Below the pieces are notes generated by a model. That model was not told the origin of the DNA and ran no database searches. It saw nothing but the letters and a program-made list of their open reading frames with translations. The position numbers and the translations under genes are program-made. From Microbacterium sp. LWH7-1.2 (GTDB taxonomy: Bacteria; Actinomycetota; Actinomycetes; Actinomycetales; Microbacteriaceae), in NCBI RefSeq assembly GCF_038397755.1, contig NZ_CP151637.1:1736001-1800000 (forward strand): DNA of 64,000 nucleotides. Direction: 5' to 3'. Shown one piece after another: positions 44,514 to 53,986 of this stretch; the first letter of the stretch is position 1, and each line of letters starts with the position of its first letter.

Positions 44514-45380
44514 GTGTCTCGCCGTGTTCGCATCGCCTCTGTCAACGTCAACGGTATCCGCGCGGCGACGCGCAAGGGCATGCTCGAGTGGCTCGACGCG
44601 GCCGACATCGACGTGATGGCCCTGCAGGAGGTGCGCGCGACCGAAGAAGAGCTGCGCGCCGCCCTGCCCGGCTGGGAGATCGTGAATGACGAGGCGCTCG
44701 CCAAGGGCCGCGCCGGGGTGGCCGTCGCGAGCCGCATCCCGTCCGTCGAGGTGCGCCGCGTACTCGGGCCGGCCGCCGAAGACGCGGTCGAGGTGCTCGA
44801 CAGCGCCGGCCGCTGGATCGAGGCCGACTTCGACATCGACGGCGAGCGGCTGATCGTCGTGAGCGCCTACGTGCACACGGGTGAGGCCGACACGCCCAAG
44901 CAGGACGCGAAGTGGGCCTTCCTCGACGCGATGGAAGCACGGATGCCGCAGCTCAAGGCCGCATCCCCGCTCGCGCTCGTCATGGGCGACCTCAACGTCG
45001 GGCACCGCGAGTTCGACATCCGCAACTGGAAGGGCAACGTCAAGAAGGCCGGCTTCCTCCCTCGCGAGCGGGCGTACTTCGACCGCTTCTTCGGCGAGGA
45101 GGGCGCGGAGGTCGCCGGTGTCGACGGCTCGACCGGGCTCGGACTCGGCTGGGTCGACATCGGCCGTCGTTACCACGGTGACGTCGACGGACCCTACACG
45201 TGGTGGTCGATGCGCGGTCGCGCATTCGACAACGACAGCGGGTGGCGCATCGACTACCACCTCGCGACGCCCGAGCTCGGCGCCCGCGTGGCGGATTACC
45301 GCGTGGTGCGCGCGCCCTCGTGGGACACGCGCTGGAGCGACCACTCCCCCGTCGTCGCCGACTACTCGATCGGGCGCTGA
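44514..45380 (+). CDS. xthA: Exodeoxyribonuclease III / AP endonuclease
   Basis: 288-residue Mg-dependent endonuclease/exonuclease/phosphatase-fold enzyme repairing abasic sites. Metal and catalytic motifs: RIASVNVNGIRAA (about 5-17), MALQEVRATEEEL (about 36-48), VSAYVHTGEAD (about 104-114), VMGDLNVGHREFDIRNWKGN (about 150-169) and WRIDYHLATPEL (about 243-254), ending WSDHSPVVADY with the catalytic Asp-His. The length is close to XthA of other bacteria. An ATG at 44472 that overlaps the BrkB-like stop would add 14 residues without homology value. Confidence 0.9.
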   Translation: MSRRVRIASVNVNGIRAATRKGMLEWLDAADIDVMALQEVRATEEELRAALPGWEIVNDEALAKGRAGVAVASRIPSVEVRRVLGPAAEDAVEVLDSAGRWIEADFDIDGERLIVVSAYVHTGEADTPKQDAKWAFLDAMEARMPQLKAASPLALVMGDLNVGHREFDIRNWKGNVKKAGFLPRERAYFDRFFGEEGAEVAGVDGSTGLGLGWVDIGRRYHGDVDGPYTWWSMRGRAFDNDSGWRIDYHLATPELGARVADYRVVRAPSWDTRWSDHSPVVADYSIGR

Positions 45381-45398
45381 GGCGCAGCATCCGCTCTA

Positions 45399-46418
<1,020 letters not shown>

Positions 46419-46422
46419 CGCC

Positions 46423-46459
46423 GGACGGATGCTGCGGCCCCGAGCCGCAGCATCCGTCC
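46423..46459. terminator. Hairpin terminator after trpS, ACGGATGC inverted pair
   Basis: Perfect 16-bp arms (46423-46438 and 46444-46459), GGACGGATGCTGCGGC and complement, with a 5-base loop. Confidence 0.8.
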
Positions 46460-46462
46460 CAT

Positions 46463-46576
46463 GGCGTCCGGGCGGGGTCCTGCCCGCGACGTCCGGCCCG
46501 CGGCGTGCGGCCGGCCGGGTCTGGTCGGCGGCGTCCGGTCGGCCGCGTCCGGCCCGCGGCGTCCGGCCCGCGGCGA
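46463..46576. repeat. Degenerate tandem repeat of a GC-rich 14-mer
   Basis: Several imperfect copies of CGTCCGGCCCGCGG run head to tail; the last two (about 46545-46573) are nearly identical. It fills the space between the trpS terminator and the family-3 palindrome. No gene is seen. Confidence 0.55.
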
Positions 46577-46655
46577 CCGTTTGCAGGACGGATTTCCCGG
46601 CGCACCTGTAGACGGGCGGCTCTGGACCGTTTGGGCGCATTCGTCCTGCAAACGG
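46577..46655. repeat. Family-3 palindromic repeat, left of gene C
   Basis: The outer arms CCGTTTGCAGGACG (46577-46590) and CGTCCTGCAAACGG (46642-46655) are exact inverted copies. Inside are two sub-units: CCGTTTGCAGG...CCTGTAGACGG and CCGTTTGGGCGCATTCG plus CCTGCAAACGG. Confidence 0.82.
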
Positions 46656-46714
46656 TTGGAGTCAGGCCGATCGTAAGGAGAGCCGAACAGCCAGGAGCGA
46701 AGGCTCGATTGGGC

Positions 46715-47559
46715 TCAGGACTGGCGGCGGGAGTCGATCAGGCCCCGGAGAGCCGCGAAGACATCGTCGGCGCGGTACATGATGTCCGATGCGGGCAGGC
46801 GCAAGGTCGCGTAGCCGAGGGCGGCGAGCGCCATGTCGCGACGGTGGTCGCGCAGCTGCGCGGCCCAGTCTTCGTGGAACGGCTTGCCGTCCACTCGACC
46901 ACGAGCCATCCGTCCAGCACGAGGTCGACCCGCCCGGTCTCAGCGAACTTGACTTGGAGCTGGATGTCGCAACCCAGGCGCCGCGCCATCAGCCGCACGA
47001 AGGTCTCCGGTCCGGACTCGGCACGAGCGTCGACGAAGCTCGCGAGCACCTGGAATCGGGCGGGGAGGGCGGCGAAGACGCGCGCGAGGTCGGCCTCGGC
47101 GATGAGTTTCTTGTTGAGCGCGCTGTCAAGTGTGGCAACTGCGGCCGTCGGGTTCTGGCATCGGATGGCGTGCGCGAGCGCGTCCAGTACGCCTGTCGCG
47201 CAAGCCCGGCCGCACTCATCCAGAAGATCCGTCCAGTGCAGCTTGACCCCACGACGCCGCAGCGCGGTGATCCGCTTGCGCCGATCGTGCGGGGATCGCA
47301 GCCTGCTCGCGGTCGGCCGTACGTGGACGTGCAGGTTGCGGTTCTCGAGTACGAAGACGCCGAGCACTGCAAGATACGACAGGCAGGTGAGCCGACCGCC
47401 CACCCTCACAGCGCGGACGAAGGCGTCCTCTGCACCGGGAAGCAGATATCGATCGCGCCGTACGTGCACGAGTCGACCCGTGCGCAGCGCCTCGACGATG
47501 GAGTTCCGTGTGTGCCCTTGCTCGAAGAGCTCGGCGCGCGTGAGGTAGTCCGGAGCCAT
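46715..47559 (-). pseudogene. AbiEi-like winged helix plus DUF559/Vsr-like endonuclease gene (gene C), frameshifted
   Basis: The N-terminal half encodes an AbiEi-type winged helix (YLTRAELFEQGHTRNSIVEA, LVHVRRDRYLLPGAEDAF). The C-terminal half encodes the PD-(D/E)XK-like core (GPETFVRLMARRLGCDIQLQ, GRVDLVLDGWLVVE). Right after VVE the frame breaks: continuing in the +1-shifted frame gives VDGKPFHEDWAAQLRDHRRD and ALGYATLRLPASDIMYRADD, ending at 46715. That restores E-V-D-G-K, matching E-Y-D-G in gene B. Restoring one G between 46893 and 46894 would repair it. Unrepaired, the first frame ends at 46738 with a nonsense tail. It is therefore a recent pseudogene or a sequencing error. Confidence 0.75.
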
Positions 47560-47750
47560 TCCCAGAGCATCGCCGGGCGAGCCTGTCGGCTGGCTTCCGC
47601 TCCCGTGGATTGGTGGAGGACCGCCCTTCTGAGGCCGCTGGGGAGGACCCGCACACCGCCGCGCCCCACCGTTCTCAGGAGTACTTGGCTCACCGATGAA
47701 CCGATCGCGCCCGAATCACGCGGCCAGCACCCTCCACACCGCGGGGTAAT

Positions 47751-47761
47751 CCTGCAAACGG
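47751..47761 (+). repeat. Family-3 repeat half-site, right of gene C
   Basis: CCTGCAAACGG preceded by GTAAT, as in AAT-CCTGCAAACGG at 3998-4011. The left partner is degenerate (CCGCGGGG at 47739-47746). It lies between gene C and the next promoter. Confidence 0.5.
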
Positions 47762-47777
47762 CCCTCATGAGGACTCG

Positions 47778-47783
47778 TAGGGT
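47778..47783 (+). promoter_or_regulatory. Likely leaderless -10 element for the second GNAT gene
   Basis: TAGGGT ends 6 bp before the ATG at 47790. Confidence 0.5.
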
Positions 47784-47789
47784 GGGCGG

Positions 47790-48356
47790 ATGGAGCCCGT
47801 GACCCTGCGCACCGCGCGCCTCGAGCTGTCCGCACCGCGCGTCGAGGACGTCGACGCCATCTTCGCGGCGTGCCAGGACCCTGACATCCAGCGGTACACG
47901 CGGGTACCGTCGCCGTACGCGCGCGAGGACGCCGAGAAGTTCATCGTCGCGGTGGCAGAGCAGTGGGCGGGAGAGCTGCATCGCACGTGGGTGATCCGCG
48001 ACGGCGCGACGCTCGTCGGCACGATCGGGTTCTACCGCCTCGACGGGCAGGGTGGCGGCGAGATCGGCTACTGGATCGCCCCGGATCAGCGCGGTGGTGG
48101 GCGTCTGCGCGAAGCGGCGACGGCTGTGATCGACTGGGCCTTCTCGCCCGAGGGCGCAGGCCTCACGCGCATCGAGTGGCGAGCCGTCGTGGGCAACGAG
48201 GCGTCGGCCCGCGTCGCCCGCGCCCTGGGCTTCCGCTTCGAGGGCACCCTGCGACAGGCGCTGGTGAGCGCCGCGCGCCGCGACGACGGCTGGATCGCCG
48301 GACTCCTGAAGACGGACGAACGGATGCCGCATCCCTGGCCCATCTTCGCGGACTGA
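47790..48356 (+). CDS. GNAT acetyltransferase, RimJ/RimL-like
   Basis: 188-residue acetyl-CoA-dependent N-acetyltransferase. The start MEPVTLRTARLELSAPRVED is typical of the RimJ/RimL branch. GEIGYWIAPDQRGGGRLREAA (about 91-111) contains the acetyl-CoA loop, and GNEASARVARALGFRFEGTL (about 134-153) the conserved N-x-A/S motif at the CoA site. The substrate is unknown. It is monocistronic, with the glycosylase gene 41 bp downstream. Confidence 0.85.
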   Translation: MEPVTLRTARLELSAPRVEDVDAIFAACQDPDIQRYTRVPSPYAREDAEKFIVAVAEQWAGELHRTWVIRDGATLVGTIGFYRLDGQGGGEIGYWIAPDQRGGGRLREAATAVIDWAFSPEGAGLTRIEWRAVVGNEASARVARALGFRFEGTLRQALVSAARRDDGWIAGLLKTDERMPHPWPIFAD

Positions 48357-48397
48357 CGTCCCGTCCGCGTGTCGCCGCGGCATGGCAGGATGAGCGC

Positions 48398-49258
48398 ATG
48401 CCCGAGATGCCCGAGGTGCAGGGGCTCGTCGACTTCCTCCGCGAGCGGCTCACCGGCGTGCAGATCACGCGGGCGACCGTCGCGAACATCGCCGCGCTGA
48501 AGACGTACGACCCGCCCATCGATGCCCTCCAGGGCCAGGAGATCACCGGCGCAGCGCGCCACGGAAAGTTCGTCGACCTCTCGACCACCGGCCCCCACCT
48601 GGTGTTCCACCTCGCAAAGGCCGGGTGGCTCCGCTGGTACGACGAGTTGCCGAAGACGATCATCCGCCCCGGCAAGACGCCCATCGCCCTGCGCGTCGCC
48701 CTGTCAGACGGCGCCGGGTTCGACCTCACCGAGGCCGGCACAAAGAAGTCTCTCGCCTACTACGTCGTGCGCGAGCCCGCCGATGTGCCCGGCATCGCGC
48801 GGCTCGGCCCCGACCCTCTCGACGCCTCCTTCACTCGCGACACCTTCGCCGAGCTGCTCGCGGGCCGTCGCACGCAGATCAAGGGCGTGCTGCGCGACCA
48901 GACGATCATCGCGGGAGTCGGCAACGCCTACTCCGACGAGATCCTGCACGCGGCGAAGATGTCGCCGTACGCGCTGGCCTCGTCGCTCTCCGACGACGAC
49001 ATCACGCGCCTGTTCGACGCGATGACGGTGACCCTGACGGATGCTGTCGCCGAGGCATCCGGCAAGCCACCGGCCGAGCTCAAGGACGCCAAACGCCGGG
49101 GCATGCAGGTGCACGGGCGCCGGGGCGAGAAATGCCCCGTCTGCGGTGACGAGGTGCGGAGCGTCTTCTTCGCCGACAACTCGCTCGAGTACTGCCCGAC
49201 GTGTCAGACCGGCGGCAAGATCCTCGCCGACCGCCGCCTCTCGCGCCTGCTGAAGTAG
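48398..49258 (+). CDS. Fpg/Nei-family DNA glycosylase
   Basis: 286-residue bifunctional DNA glycosylase/AP lyase for oxidised bases. The N-terminus MPEMPEVQGLVDFLRERLTG matches MPELPEVE: Pro 2 is the Schiff-base nucleophile and Glu 3 is catalytic, which decides the ATG at 48398. GKFVDLSTTGPHLVFHLAKAG contains the beta-hairpin Lys. The helix-two-turn-helix has IAGVGNAYSDEILHAAKMSP (about 170-189). A zinc finger EKCPVCGDEV...YCPTCQTGG closes the protein (about 246-270). The DLTEAGTKKSLAYYVV segment differs from classical MutM and fits the actinobacterial Nei/Fpg-like group, so the base specificity is open. Confidence 0.88.
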   Translation: MPEMPEVQGLVDFLRERLTGVQITRATVANIAALKTYDPPIDALQGQEITGAARHGKFVDLSTTGPHLVFHLAKAGWLRWYDELPKTIIRPGKTPIALRVALSDGAGFDLTEAGTKKSLAYYVVREPADVPGIARLGPDPLDASFTRDTFAELLAGRRTQIKGVLRDQTIIAGVGNAYSDEILHAAKMSPYALASSLSDDDITRLFDAMTVTLTDAVAEASGKPPAELKDAKRRGMQVHGRRGEKCPVCGDEVRSVFFADNSLEYCPTCQTGGKILADRRLSRLLK

Positions 49259-49264
49259 CCGCGG

Positions 49265-50803
49265 TCAGCCGCCGGTCGTGCCCATGAGCAGCCGGGCGTC
49301 GTCGTCCACCCAGTCGAGCGACTTCGACACCGCCTTGCGCCACTGCCGGTAGCGGCGTTCGCGCTCGTCCACGGGCATCCGCGGCTCGAAGCGGACGTCC
49401 TCACGCCAGTGCGCTCGCAGCTCGTCGAGGTCGTTCCACACGCCGGTCGCGAGGCCGGCGGCGTACGCGGCGCCGAGCGCTGTCGTCTCCACGACCTTCG
49501 GGCGTACGACGGGGATGCCGAGGATGTCGGCCTGGAACTGCATCAGCAGGTCGTCGCGGGTCATTCCGCCGTCGACACGCAGCTCGTCGAGCGTGCGGCC
49601 GGTGTCGGCGACGACGGCGTCGATGACGTCGCGCGTCTGGAAAGCCGTCGACTCGAGCGCTGCACGCGCGATGTGCGCCTTGTTGACGTAGCGGGTGAGG
49701 CCGACGAGCGCGCCGCGTGCGTCCGGACGCCAGTAGGGCGCGAACAGTCCCGAGAACGCCGGCACGAAGTAGGCGCCGCCGTTGTCGTCGACGCTTGCGG
49801 CGAGCGTCTCGACGTCTTCGGAGCGCTGGATGATGCCGAGGTTGTCGCGCAGCCACTGCACGAGCGATCCGGTCACCGCGATCGAGCCCTCGAGCGCGTA
49901 GCGCGCCGGCTCATTCCCGATCCGGTACCCGACGGTGGTGATGAGACCGCTGCCGGAGCGCACGATCTCGGTGCCGGTGTTCACGAGGAGGAAGTTGCCG
50001 GTGCCGTAGGTGTTCTTCGACTCCCCCGCCTCGAAGGCCGCCTGGCCGAAGGTCGCCGCCTGCTGGTCGCCGAGGATCCCGGCGATCGGCACGCCGTCGA
50101 GCACCGACGGGAGCGAGGAGTGTCCCACCACCTCCGACGAGGAGCGGATCTCGGGCATCATCGCGCGCGGGATGCCCCACACCGCGAGCAGGTCGTCCGA
50201 CCAGTCGAGGGTGCGCAGATCCATGAGCAGCGTGCGCGACGCGTTGGTGACGTCGGTGACGTGGATACCGCCGCGCGCGCCGCCCGTGAGGTTCCACACG
50301 ACCCACGTGTCGGGGGTGCCGAACAGCAGCTCGCCCGCCTCGGCCGCAGCGCGCGCGCCGGCCACGTTGTCGAGGATCCACGCGACCTTCGAGGCCGAGA
50401 AGTACGTCGCCAGCGGAAGTCCGGTCGACTGGGCGAATCGGTCGGCCCCGCCCTCGCTGGCCAGCTCGTCGATGCGCGGCTGTGTGCGGGTGTCCTGCCA
50501 CACGAGCGCGTTGTGCACGGGGCGCCCGGTGCGCTTCTCCCAGACGATCGCCGTCTCGCGCTGGTTCGTCACGCCGATCGCGGATACTTCGGACGCCGCG
50601 AGCCCGGCGCGAGAGAGACACGAGGCGATGACCCACTCGGTGTTGGTCCAGATCTCGACGGGGTCATGCTCGACACGGCCGGCCCGGGGGAAGATCTGCT
50701 CGTGCTCCCGCTGAGACACGGCGACCACGGCACCGGCGGCGTCGAACACGATGGCGCGCGTCGAGGTCGTGCCCTGGTCGATGGACAGCACGTGGTCGGA
50801 CAA
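49265..50803 (-). CDS. glpK: Glycerol kinase
   Basis: 512-residue FGGY-family kinase phosphorylating glycerol to glycerol-3-phosphate. N-terminal ATP site [19 protein letters not shown] (about 6-24). Substrate region: [20 protein letters not shown] (about 80-99) and WQDTRT. The second signature [27 protein letters not shown] gives the FGGY-type pocket, and [20 protein letters not shown] (about 424-443) the C-terminal ATP site. It lies 74 bp after glpD on the same strand, so they are likely one transcript. No glpF is visible. Confidence 0.94.
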   Translation of the reverse strand: MSDHVLSIDQGTTSTRAIVFDAAGAVVAVSQREHEQIFPRAGRVEHDPVEIWTNTEWVIASCLSRAGLAASEVSAIGVTNQRETAIVWEKRTGRPVHNALVWQDTRTQPRIDELASEGGADRFAQSTGLPLATYFSASKVAWILDNVAGARAAAEAGELLFGTPDTWVVWNLTGGARGGIHVTDVTNASRTLLMDLRTLDWSDDLLAVWGIPRAMMPEIRSSSEVVGHSSLPSVLDGVPIAGILGDQQAATFGQAAFEAGESKNTYGTGNFLLVNTGTEIVRSGSGLITTVGYRIGNEPARYALEGSIAVTGSLVQWLRDNLGIIQRSEDVETLAASVDDNGGAYFVPAFSGLFAPYWRPDARGALVGLTRYVNKAHIARAALESTAFQTRDVIDAVVADTGRTLDELRVDGGMTRDDLLMQFQADILGIPVVRPKVVETTALGAAYAAGLATGVWNDLDELRAHWREDVRFEPRMPVDERERRYRQWRKAVSKSLDWVDDDARLLMGTTGG

Positions 50804-50877
50804 CGAAAGTCTCCTTGCTCGGCGGACGACATCGCCCGCACGGGGTCGGCCGCGCGCCGAGCGCGCGTGCGGTCAGG

Positions 50878-52605
50878 CTATCGCGCGGCGGCGGGGATCC
50901 AGGACGGGTCCGCGGCGTGGATCCGGTCCAGCGCGCGCCCCACCTCGAGTGCGGTGCGTGCGGGGTCCCAGTCGAGCACGGGCGCGACCGCGTCGGCCGC
51001 GTCGGCGACCGCCTCCGGCGTCGCCTCGCCGATGAACGCGATGCTGGTGCGCCGCAGCAGGAGGTCGTCGAGATGCGTGACGTCCTCCGTGGCTGCGAGA
51101 TGACGCAGCTCCCCCGAGCTGTAGCCAGGCAGGTGCTCGAGCAGCGCGTCGTCCGCGTCCTCCTCGATCGCATCGACGACGGCCGCGGCGACCGTGCCAT
51201 AGCGGTCGAGCAGCGTCGCGACGCGAGCTGCCGGCACGGTTGCGGCGTGCGCCGAGATCCACTGCCGGCGCGCGCGCTCGGTCATGGGGTAGCCGCGGCC
51301 GCCGCCGATCGGCACTCCCCGGGTCGAGCTGCGGCGCGGCCGGGCCAGCAGCTGCAGGGCGCGGTCGGCGAGGTGCTCGGCCGAGGCGCGGAAGGTGGTC
51401 CATTTGCCGCCGATGAGGCTCAGGACCGTGGCATCCCCGCCGACCAGCGGTGCGGACTCGATCCGGTAGTCGCGCGAGACGAACCCCGGCGAGACGTCGT
51501 CATGGCCGGGGAGCGGCCGCACGCCGGCGAACCGGTAGACGATCTGAGACCGCTCGACCGGGATGTCCGGGAGCACCTGCCCGATGAGCTCGATGAAATA
51601 GTCGACCTCCGCCTCGGTGCACACGATCGGGTCGGCCATGTCGTGTTCGAGGTCGGTCGTGCCGACGAGGACGCGTCCCTTCAGCGGGTAGATGAGGACG
51701 ATGCGCCCGTCCTCGTTCTCGAAGAACAGCTCCCGCCCGCCGGTCGCGGCGAGCAGCTCGGGGTGATCGAGGACTACGTGCGAGCCTTTGGTGCCGCCCA
51801 TGTACCGGGTCGGGTCGCCGAGGGCGAGGTTGGTGAAGTCGGTCCACGGGCCACTGGCGTTCACGACGACGGATGCTGAGAACCGCGTCTCTTCGCCGGT
51901 CAAGGTGTCGCGCAGTACCACCCGCCCGCTGTCGACGCCGACGGCGGCGGCGTAGTTCGCGGCGCGGGCACGATCGCCGCCGGCGGCGCGGCCATCGCGC
52001 AGCACATCGATGGCGAGGCGCTCGGGGTCATGGAGGGATGCGTCCCAGTACGTCGCGGTGTACTTCACGTCGGGGTTCAGCCGCGGCAGCTGCGCGAGCG
52101 AGCGCTTGCGCCCGTGGAAGGTGTGCCGCGGCACCGTGCCCTTGCCCAATACGCCGCCGCCGCGCGAGAACGAGTCGTAGATGACGAGCCCGATCTTGAT
52201 GAGCGCGGCCCCGCGCTCATGGTGCTTTCCGCCGCCGTGGCGGAGGAACCGCAGCGGGGCCGACAGCACCCCCGAGAACGTCGAGAAGATGGGGATGGTG
52301 GTCTGCAACGGCCTCACGAAGTGCGGGGCTGTGCGCAGCAGTGCGTTGCGCTCGGTAACGGCCTCGTGCACGAGACGGAACTCGCCGTTCTCGAGGTAGC
52401 GGATTCCGCCGTGGATCATGTGCGACGACGCCGCCGACGCGCCGCTCACGAAGTCGTCGCGCTCGACGAGAGCGACGTCCACCCCCTGCAGCGCGAGGTC
52501 GCGGAACGTCGCCAGACCGTTGATCCCGCCGCCGATGATGAGCACGTCGGCGTAGGGCCGCTCCGCGAGCGTCGTCCATCCTCGTTCCGCAGCCCGGGCC
52601 GTCAT
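50878..52605 (-). CDS. glpD: Glycerol-3-phosphate dehydrogenase (aerobic, FAD)
   Basis: 575-residue membrane-associated flavoenzyme oxidising glycerol-3-phosphate to dihydroxyacetone phosphate and passing electrons to quinone. The FAD motif DVLIIGGGINGLATFRDLAL (about 20-39) is followed by LVERDDFVSGASAASSHMIH (about 46-65) and HGGIRYLENGEFRLVHEAV. SLIGGKWTTFRASAEHLADR (about 396-415) is the C-terminal signature. The ATG at 52605 is chosen because GGGGGA stands upstream at good spacing; an in-frame ATG lies 12 bp further upstream. It diverges from the SorC-type regulator. Confidence 0.92.
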   Translation of the reverse strand: MTARAAERGWTTLAERPYADVLIIGGGINGLATFRDLALQGVDVALVERDDFVSGASAASSHMIHGGIRYLENGEFRLVHEAVTERNALLRTAPHFVRPLQTTIPIFSTFSGVLSAPLRFLRHGGGKHHERGAALIKIGLVIYDSFSRGGGVLGKGTVPRHTFHGRKRSLAQLPRLNPDVKYTATYWDASLHDPERLAIDVLRDGRAAGGDRARAANYAAAVGVDSGRVVLRDTLTGEETRFSASVVVNASGPWTDFTNLALGDPTRYMGGTKGSHVVLDHPELLAATGGRELFFENEDGRIVLIYPLKGRVLVGTTDLEHDMADPIVCTEAEVDYFIELIGQVLPDIPVERSQIVYRFAGVRPLPGHDDVSPGFVSRDYRIESAPLVGGDATVLSLIGGKWTTFRASAEHLADRALQLLARPRRSSTRGVPIGGGRGYPMTERARRQWISAHAATVPAARVATLLDRYGTVAAAVVDAIEEDADDALLEHLPGYSSGELRHLAATEDVTHLDDLLLRRTSIAFIGEATPEAVADAADAVAPVLDWDPARTALEVGRALDRIHAADPSWIPAAAR

Positions 52606-52672
52606 CGCATCCCCCATCGTCGTGCTGTCCGCATTCCCATCATGACATCGCTGGACGTCCTTGCAGGCGAGA

Positions 52673-52686
52673 TGCACATACGTGCA
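52673..52686. promoter_or_regulatory. Operator-like dyad between glpD and the SorC-type regulator
   Basis: TGCACATACGTGCA: TGCAC and GTGCA arms around a 4-bp centre, 11 bp before the regulator ATG and in the divergent promoter region. Confidence 0.5.
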
Positions 52687-52696
52687 CGATGGAGCG

Positions 52697-53656
52697 ATGG
52701 ATCAGATCGGCGATGCCCGCACGATGCAGCGCGCGCTCACGGCGGCGCATCTGTACTACGTGCAGGATCGCACGATGGATGCGATCGCTCGTGAGCTCGG
52801 CACGTCGCGCTCGACGGTGTCACGGCTGCTCACCCACGCGCGCGCGACGGGGATCGTCGACATCCGCATCCGGTCTCCGTTCGCGGCTCCACAGCGCCTC
52901 GAGGAGCGGCTGGCCGAGCGCTTCGGCATCCTCGCCCAGGTGGTTCCCGCCCCTGACGACGCCACCGAGGTCGACCGGCTTCAGCGCGTCGCTGTCGCGG
53001 CCGCGCACGCGCTCGTCGACCTCGTCCAGGACGACATGACGGTGGGCGTCGCGTGGGGATCGACGACGGCAGCCGTGAGCCGTCACCTCGTCCCGAAATC
53101 GGTGCACGGAGCGACGTTCGTGCAGTTGAACGGCTCCGGCAACACCCACTCGACGGGCCTGCTCTACGCGAGTGAGATCCTCAGCCGATTCGCCGCCGCC
53201 TACGACGGCAGCGCGCAGCAGTTCCCCGTTCCGGCGTTCTTCGACGACCCCGCCACGAAGGACGCGATGTGGCGCGAGCGCAGCACGCGGCGCATCCTCG
53301 ACATGCTGCACACCATGGATCTCGTGCTGTTCAGCACCGGCTCCGCCGGGTCGCGCGTGCCGAGCCACGTCTACAGCGGCGGCTACCTCGAGCCCGCCGA
53401 GCTCGATCAGCTCGCCGAGGAGGGCGTCGTCGGCGACGTGGCCACGGTGTTCTACCGCGCCGACGGCTCGAGCGACGGCATCGCCCTGAACGACCGCGCC
53501 ACCGGACCCAGCCTCGACCTGCTGCGCGGCATCCCCCGGCGCGTCTGCATCGTGTCGGGGGTGTCGAAGCTGGCGAGTCTGAAGGGCGCGCTCGCGGCGC
53601 GCATCGCAACGGACCTGATCGTCGACGAGGCCACCGCGCGAGCACTCGTGGAGTGA
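52697..53656 (+). CDS. SorC/DeoR-type sugar-responsive transcription regulator
   Basis: 319-residue regulator. The N-terminal helix-turn-helix is MDAIARELGTSRSTVSRLLTHA (about 27-48), preceded by AAHLYYVQDRTM. The large effector domain of the SorC family follows, related to sugar-phosphate isomerases, with VGVAWGSTTAAVSRHL (about 116-131), FSTGSAGSRVPSHVYSGGYL (about 217-236) and VSGVSKLASLKGAL near 290. The start is ATG 52697 after GATGGAG. It is placed divergently to glpD-glpK, which suggests it controls that operon; the effector is likely a phosphorylated polyol or sugar. Confidence 0.85.
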   Translation: MDQIGDARTMQRALTAAHLYYVQDRTMDAIARELGTSRSTVSRLLTHARATGIVDIRIRSPFAAPQRLEERLAERFGILAQVVPAPDDATEVDRLQRVAVAAAHALVDLVQDDMTVGVAWGSTTAAVSRHLVPKSVHGATFVQLNGSGNTHSTGLLYASEILSRFAAAYDGSAQQFPVPAFFDDPATKDAMWRERSTRRILDMLHTMDLVLFSTGSAGSRVPSHVYSGGYLEPAELDQLAEEGVVGDVATVFYRADGSSDGIALNDRATGPSLDLLRGIPRRVCIVSGVSKLASLKGALAARIATDLIVDEATARALVE

Positions 53657-53728
53657 GGTCCGGGCGACCCCGGTGCGCGCGCCGCTTCATGCGAAGACAT
53701 GGAATGAATGGACGGATGCCGCGTTGAC

Positions 53729-53734
53729 TACACT
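53729..53734 (+). promoter_or_regulatory. Candidate -10 for the riboflavin operon
   Basis: TACACT, about 16-20 bp upstream of the first conserved riboswitch bases, so a transcript from it would include the complete aptamer. Confidence 0.4.
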
Positions 53735-53749
53735 CGAGAGCAGCAACGT

Positions 53750-53915
53750 GCTCCGGGGTCGGTGTGAATCCGAACCGGCGGTGACAGTCCGCGAGCCAAG
53801 GCATCAGCATCCGTTCGGATGCCGCCACGGCCGATCCGGTGGAATTCCGGAACCGACGGTGATGCGACAGGTTTCTTCAGGGAGGCCGGTCGCTAGTCCG
53901 GATGGGAGGCAGCAC
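53750..53915 (+). ncRNA. FMN riboswitch (RFN element)
   Basis: Conserved blocks appear in the expected order: GGGGTCGGTGTGAATCCG (53755-53772), AACCGGCGGTGACAGTCCGC (53773-53792), GGTGGAATTCCGGAACCGAC (about 53838-53857), GGTGATG, and AGTCCGGATGGGAGGCAGCA (about 53895-53914). It precedes ribD, the classical place. When FMN is bound it should reduce expression of the riboflavin operon. One variable stem, GCATCCGTTCGGATGC (53807-53822), is built from the genome's abundant GCATCCG/CGGATGC motif. Confidence 0.93.
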
Positions 53916-53986
53916 CAAGGCGTCGCCATGCGCGCCCTCGCTTGCCAGTGCCCCGGGGCGTCGAGATCGACGAGACGAGGGGCCGG

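Noticed and set aside
49409..51103. Long plus-strand frame opposite glpK and glpD
   Set aside because: Arg/Gly/Asp-rich translation without domains. The opposite strand encodes complete enzymes.
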